NCBI GenBank assembly: GCA_030141605.1
Contig: JAQGDQ010002366.1
Location: 433,160 to 497,159, forward strand
Length of the DNA: 64,000 bases
Source of the DNA: Tubiluchus corallicola
Taxonomy: Eukaryota; Priapulida; Priapulimorpha; Priapulimorphida; Tubiluchidae
Direction: 5' to 3'
The position numbers were made by a program, and so were the translations under genes. Each line of letters opens with the position of its first letter. Within the stretch, counting starts at the first letter, position 1. Positions 59,394 to 64,000 of the stretch are shown here, piece after piece. The notes beneath the pieces were generated by a model that did no database searches, had not been told where the DNA came from, and saw only the letters and a list, made by a program, of their open reading frames with translations.

Positions 59394-59935
59394 CAAAACT
59401 CTTATCATTCAGTTTGTCCCATTGAGACCTTTCATTTGATATACAACATGCATGCTAGATCCTGGAATACTTTTGGTAGACCCTGGAAAGCATTTGTCTC
59501 TTCGAATTCTTTTTTCCCCTAATAAGGACACAGGTTACCGACTCACACTGTAACCTATACCATTCGATTCGCCTCATCAAGACCTTTCATTTGATATGTT
59601 ACATGGTACTATTCGTTAGACACTCGATTAATTTCTGTTCCTGACCCCTACTGGGGTCAAAGACCAACTAGTTTCGGCATAACTTATACCATTCGGTTTG
59701 CCCCATCGAGACCTTTCATTTGATATGCTACAAGCTACTTCCGGTCGACACTGGAAGGCATTTGTCTCCTCGACCCCTATTTTGCCTCCTAGCAGGGTCG
59801 TGGATTAACGATTCTCATTGTAACCTATACTATTCGATTCGTCTCGTCAGTACCTTTCATTTGATGTGCTACATGGTACTATTCGTAGACACTCGATGCA
59901 TTTCTGTTCCCAACCTCCATTTTTCGGTTTTTCCC
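59394..59935. repeat. Alternating tandem repeat (A-B-A-B)
   Basis: Four segments share GACCTTTCATTTGATAT and a preceding CATTCGRTTYGYC-like block. Segments at about 59394-59540 and 59681-59800 share AAGGCATTTGTCTC-type endings. Segments at about 59545-59640 and 59820-59935 share ACATGGTACTATTCG and TTTCTGTTCC. So a unit of about 285 bp made of two related halves is present twice. Confidence 0.75.
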
Positions 59936-61080
59936 CCTTAGAGGAAAATTTTCTCCCTCCGTATTACCCATATTCTGACATGTCCAACAACTTGGCCCCG
60001 CCTAACTATATACCAAATATTGTGGCCCTAGCTCAAAAACTATGGGAGCAGATAGATCCTAAAGAAAATAAATGAAGAAATGACTGCTCCGTGACCTTTC
60101 ACCCGGCAACTCGGGTGACATGAATACGTAGATACCATTGCCCTGAATGTACTCTGTGGGTTTTGTATCTCTAGCCTTCAGCATGCAAAAGGTCACCAAT
60201 TTAGGGACCCAAATTTTGCATTTTGGCCCCTCACTTGGGCGTCTAAGGCTTGTCAGCTTTTTAAAACCCCAGGTGCACATCTACACCACAGTACCCAAAT
60301 ACTTGTGAAAAAATGGAAAAAAACGAAAGCAATGGGAGTTCAATCAAGGAAAAACTGACTAACGCCCATGCCCTTTGCCCCTGACCAGTGGTCAGCGGTC
60401 AACACGCTGTTGTACGTCTCTCGCCCAGGGATACGCACTCTGTGAGTTTGGTGACCTTAGCTTGCAAGGCTTAAGAGCTATTAAGCGTTAAAGCGAGAAT
60501 AAATAATAAATAATATGAGTAATGATAACCGGATGAAAAACAGTAATGTAGCAAAATATTAATAATAACTCAATGAAAAACAGTAAGTTTTTTTAAATCT
60601 TAATAATAAGAATTTTAACACCGGCTGAAAAACAGTAAGATTTTGTTAGGGCAAAATTTTAATTATAAAGCCTAATAAAATGGAATTAATGAACAAAAGG
60701 ACATGCAAGCAAAACAGTAATAAACAAACTGTAGGCCTAAATATAATTAATGAGATTTTTCACAAACTATTCACTATAAAATGTCTTTTCTATAAAAAAG
60801 ACAGAACATAAAAACATAATTAATTTAAATAAAAACACAGTTAGTACTATATGGTGCAAAACAGGGCTTCAGCCTTCAGGATAAAACTGAACAAAGAATT
60901 GGATTTTAATATCTAAAGTTATGTTGTCTGACGCCAAATTTTGCCCATAAAGCCTACCCCTTTGTTTTTCCACTTAGACTGTTAATTCGTTTTACCTTAA
61001 TTGTTGGCCTGTCTTATAATTTGTGTTTTTAAAGTTTTCCCAAAAACATGCAGGAGAAAGATTTGAAAATATAGTTTTGT
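59936..61080. other. Intergenic, partly repetitive
   Basis: No coding sequence recognised. At about 60525-60640 the phrase ATGAAAAACAGTAA or CTGAAAAACAGTAA recurs three times at roughly 60-bp spacing with AATAATAA between, a small decayed tandem array. Confidence 0.4.
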
Positions 61081-61082
61081 TA

Positions 61083-61649
61083 CTAAAATTTTCTAGGAAT
61101 TGCGAATATACCTTTCATTTTTAGGATGACACTTTTTGTTGAATCCGGTCTTTTAGCAAGATATAGTTTAAAATTGTTAACATGATGATGTAAACCGGTG
61201 TAAATTATAAAAATGGACTTAATATATTGGTTTTCGGAAAGATCCAAGTCTGCTTTCTGCAGCCCAGGAGCACCTATTATATCAAGATGTTGCATGGATT
61301 TCACCTCTCTGAAAGCGTCTGCAGCAATCCACTAAAGCTTCCGGTTCCACGTCAACTTCAATACGGTAGCGCGTGCACAAATATCCATTGAGCCAAGAAA
61401 CTGCAACTTGGATTCACTTATCTCCAATGTGCCGTATTTCTTCTATTTTAGATAACAAAACGGAAGTGAGTACGGAAGTATATTGTAAAGCTGCAACTTC
61501 TTTGTCTGCGATTCCAAGTTCGCGCCTATTTCATTAAGGTCTAGATTGCCTAAAACAACCTTCTGTCCACAGTTCATTTTGCAAGGAAGTTGCATTTCAT
61601 AGGAACACAGCCGAAAAATAAATTCACCGCATTCCGTTTCATCGCCCAC
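61083..61649 (-). pseudogene. Possible leucine-rich-repeat-like exon, broken
   Basis: Two minus-strand open pieces in different frames look protein-like. The upstream piece (61649-61443) includes CSYEMQLPCKMNCGQKVVLGN; the downstream piece (61304-61083) includes VKSMQHLDIIGAPGL and continues LQKADLDLSENQYI. Between them a third frame reads LEISESKLQFLGSMDI. The wording is reminiscent of LRR capping and repeat segments (DAFREVKSMQHLDI). At least one frameshift and one stop interrupt it. The family assignment is weak. Confidence 0.25.
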
Positions 61650-62005
61650 CTCGTGTAAATGCCGTTTTAAAACATCAGACTAAAAAACCCTTGGAGAGCA
61701 AAACTGGAATAAGATATTGAAAGGCCAACAAAGTGAACAAACGCCATCCATAAAACGAACTGCACATGCAACATGATGAAACCAGCAAATCGACATTTCA
61801 CGGTTTAATTCTGACAGCCATGACTTTAGTTGGCTTTGAGCACGGAGATGTGTGCGACACTCAGTGACAGAGAAAACAGCAGTCTTCGAATATTTCGATT
61901 TCCTGCGTCATAATGCAATTGCGACTGATATAATAACAACTTGAACATAAAGGTCAAAATACCAAACACGAGAAGCTAGAGAACTGAAATTGAAATGTGT
62001 AAGTA
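61650..62005. other. Intergenic, nothing seen
   Basis: No supported coding sequence, repeat or RNA gene. Confidence 0.35.
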
Positions 62006-62007
62006 TA

Positions 62008-62216
62008 ATGGCGCGCCCAGCTAGAGAGTACTTTCGCAACTTATTGCGCAACTTCTTCTCTGAGAGTGAACTCGCAAGTGTGAACGGCTTGCCAACTTCT
62101 CTCGCAACTTACTGCAAACTCAGCAAGAGTTTCTGAGAATTCATGCGCAAGTTGACACTCTCAGAGAGAATTTAAGCAGTAAGTTAAGAGAGAACTCTCT
62201 AGTCTGAATTCGCCAT
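62008..62216. mobile_element. 209-bp MITE with TA target site
   Basis: Ends are ATGGCG and CGCCAT, flanked by TA on both sides (62006-62007, 62217-62218). Terminal inverted repeats extend imperfectly for about 75 bp: CTAGAGAGTACTTTCGCAAC against the inverted CTAGAGAGTTCTCTCTTAAC, then TCTCTGAGAGTG on both. The element is almost entirely inverted repeat and codes for nothing. A TA duplication points to a Tc1/mariner-type mobiliser. Confidence 0.75.
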
Positions 62217-62219
62217 TAG

Positions 62220-63330
62220 ACAGCCATTGATGATGTTTTCTCAGTGATGTACGAAATAAGACAGAGTTGATGCTTCAGTAAATGAGTTCAAAACTTCAAA
62301 GTCCCACACGAATGATATCGGCTTAAGGGCAAATGGTTCAAGATAAAGCACGTTAAACAGTAATGCAACCAAGAAATTGTGCAATGCTGCATTAAACACT
62401 CGAGTGAGTAAACTACATTATTTTATTTTACTTTATTTGCAATTATTAAAATTACAAGATAAAATCATAAAAAAAGAAAAAATGCGGCACAAAAGTCGAC
62501 ACAAAAATACATTAATTGTGCACACGTCACATAATTGTTTTAAGAAAGTACTATTCGTTATCGTTTTCCATTAATAACCTTTAACGAACGGTCATAACGC
62601 ATTAATGTCAGGCTTCAAATAGCCGCCTTATAGATAAAATACTAAATTATCATCAGTGCAATATTTCATTGTATATCGCATGTTGTAAATGGGCAATGAC
62701 AAAAAATATGCTCTTCGCTTTGAACATTTACTTTATCACATGGACGCACTCCTCTAGCTCGATTATTTATCATCGTGGTGTCAGAGAGAACAAGCGCGAT
62801 TAACTTTTTAAAAAGAAAATGCAAAACAGTACTAACAAAAAGCTGAATTTCCAAAACTTTTATATTTTGTGCATGATAGTGATTTTGAGCAGACACTAGG
62901 TTGACTGTACGCCAAGTTTTAATTTCAATGTAAAAAAGATTTGTGTCAAGCCTTTCACAATTAAGTGGAGCAGTGGCGGTTCGTGTATAGGTACAGTGGT
63001 ATTGCAACACCTCCTATTTTTACTTGATATTATCGATAATATTTAATATAATAAGTCATGCTTCTTTAGTTCGTTCTTTATACTTGTACGGAATCAGAGC
63101 AGGTGAAGCTAGTACTGTTTCCTTCACAGTGCAGCACAGTGCGCTCCAGCAAGGCGGTATTTGGATGTTGTGCGCTTACGGCCATGTACACGTCTGAGCA
63201 CATGCACATGTAGTTATTGAAAGTGCAAGCGAGTAAAATTTATTTTGTTTGTATAGTGGATAGTAGGTTGTATGAGCTGTGTGTAGCTGCTTATTAATGC
63301 TTCAGGAATGGCAAAGCTATTAAGAGTTTA
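62220..63330. other. Intergenic, nothing coding recognised
   Basis: AT-rich with only short frames. No clear repeat ends. It leads into the 5'-truncated LINE that starts near 63339. Confidence 0.35.
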
Positions 63331-63338
63331 TTTATAAA

Positions 63339-64000
63339 ATGACACGTTTATTAAATATGAACAGAATATATGGCCATGCCAAAGGCCTATTAGATAAGTT
63401 ATTCCACTATGGCATTAGAGGGGTCGCATACTCATGGTTTGTTAATTACCTCAAGGACCGAACTCAAGCAGTCAGATGTAACAATGTTCTTTCTAACGAA
63501 GTAATAGTCACACACGGAGTACCCCAGGGATCGATTTTGGGACCTCTGTTGTTTTCAATATACATTAATGACTTACAAAACTGTATTACTGACAATGGCA
63601 ATGTCTTCCAATTTGCTGATGACACAAGTGTTTTTTCAAGATCAACAGCAAGTTACTTGACATTAACATTATTAATAGTGAACTCAGTAAAATTACAGCC
63701 TGGTTTAAAATCAATAAATTAGCACTAAACTCACCTAAAACTAAATACATTTTATTCAGAGCTCGTAACAAACCCATAAATATGAACAGTATTATAAAAA
63801 TTGGTGGTAATGCTGTAGAACAAGTAAGCGAAATGAAGTTCCTAGGTGTTATGTTAAATGAACACCTAGATTGGAAACCACACTTAAACATGATTCATTC
63901 TAAAATTGCTAAAACATCGGGTTAATCAGTCGAGTTAAACATTGTTTTACAAAATAACACCTAATCACTCTTTATAATTGTCTAGTACTGCCATACTTGA
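63339..64000 (+). mobile_element. LINE reverse transcriptase fragment, runs off the window
   Basis: The frame from 63339 encodes LFHYGIRGVAYSWFVNYLKD, VTHGVPQGSILGPLLFSIYI and VFQFADDTSVFS, the palm region with an intact FADD catalytic box of a Jockey/CR1-type RT. Near 63655 a frameshift moves the continuation (ITAWFKINKLALNSPKTKYI, EMKFLGVMLNEHLDWKPHL) into another frame, which then meets a stop at about 63925. It is 5'-truncated, recent in look compared with the other copies, and inactive as written. Confidence 0.88.

Overview
The window is AT-rich nuclear DNA from an animal, most likely an invertebrate. The reasons are spliceosomal introns, GT-AG borders with good polypyrimidine tracts, the standard genetic code, four recognisable metazoan genes, several kinds of non-LTR retrotransposon, tRNA-derived SINEs and DNA transposon remnants. 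I cannot place the phylum from sequence alone.

Layout: (1) 1-1450 has no clear gene; about 490-1440 is a decayed minus-strand LINE fragment. (2) 2209-26944 (+) is a 26-exon gene for SMG6, the endonuclease of nonsense-mediated mRNA decay. All exon phases join consistently. A 58-nt first coding exon at 1773-1830 is possible but weak. Its introns carry a hAT-like element with a perfect 8-bp target duplication, a pogo-like element, a tRNA-Gly-derived SINE, a second SINE-like copy and a 71-bp tandem repeat. (3) 28742-29776 (-) is WDR45/WIPI4 with an uninterrupted coding sequence, tail-to-tail with SMG6. (4) 30303-39190 is a nest of mobile elements: a plus-strand LINE, two adjacent copies of an inverted-repeat DNA element, a piece of a different LINE, and a long minus-strand LINE whose ORF1 carries a KH-like motif. 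(5) 39442-41994 (+) is VPS41, also uninterrupted. (6) 42083-46093 is intergenic, with an inverted pair of tRNA-like SINEs and a foldback element around an AT core. (7) 46094-56444 (+) is an 11-exon gene for a secreted pancreatic-lipase-type triglyceride lipase with signal peptide, complete catalytic triad, full-length lid and PLAT domain. Its stop codon lies inside a 26-bp minisatellite. (8) 56628-64000 is repeat-rich: an alternating tandem repeat, a 209-bp MITE, a possible broken LRR-like exon and a frameshifted LINE reverse transcriptase that runs to the window edge.

The four genes are not an operon. WDR45 (autophagosome formation) and VPS41 (HOPS, fusion with the lysosome) act at successive steps of the same route, but with a LINE cluster between them their proximity may be chance. 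The contrast between intron-rich SMG6 and lipase and two neighbours with intronless coding sequences but apparent 5'UTR introns is the main gene-structure oddity. The KH-like motif in the LINE ORF1 and the 11-residue array between the two SMG6 EJC-binding motifs are the most interesting protein-level observations.
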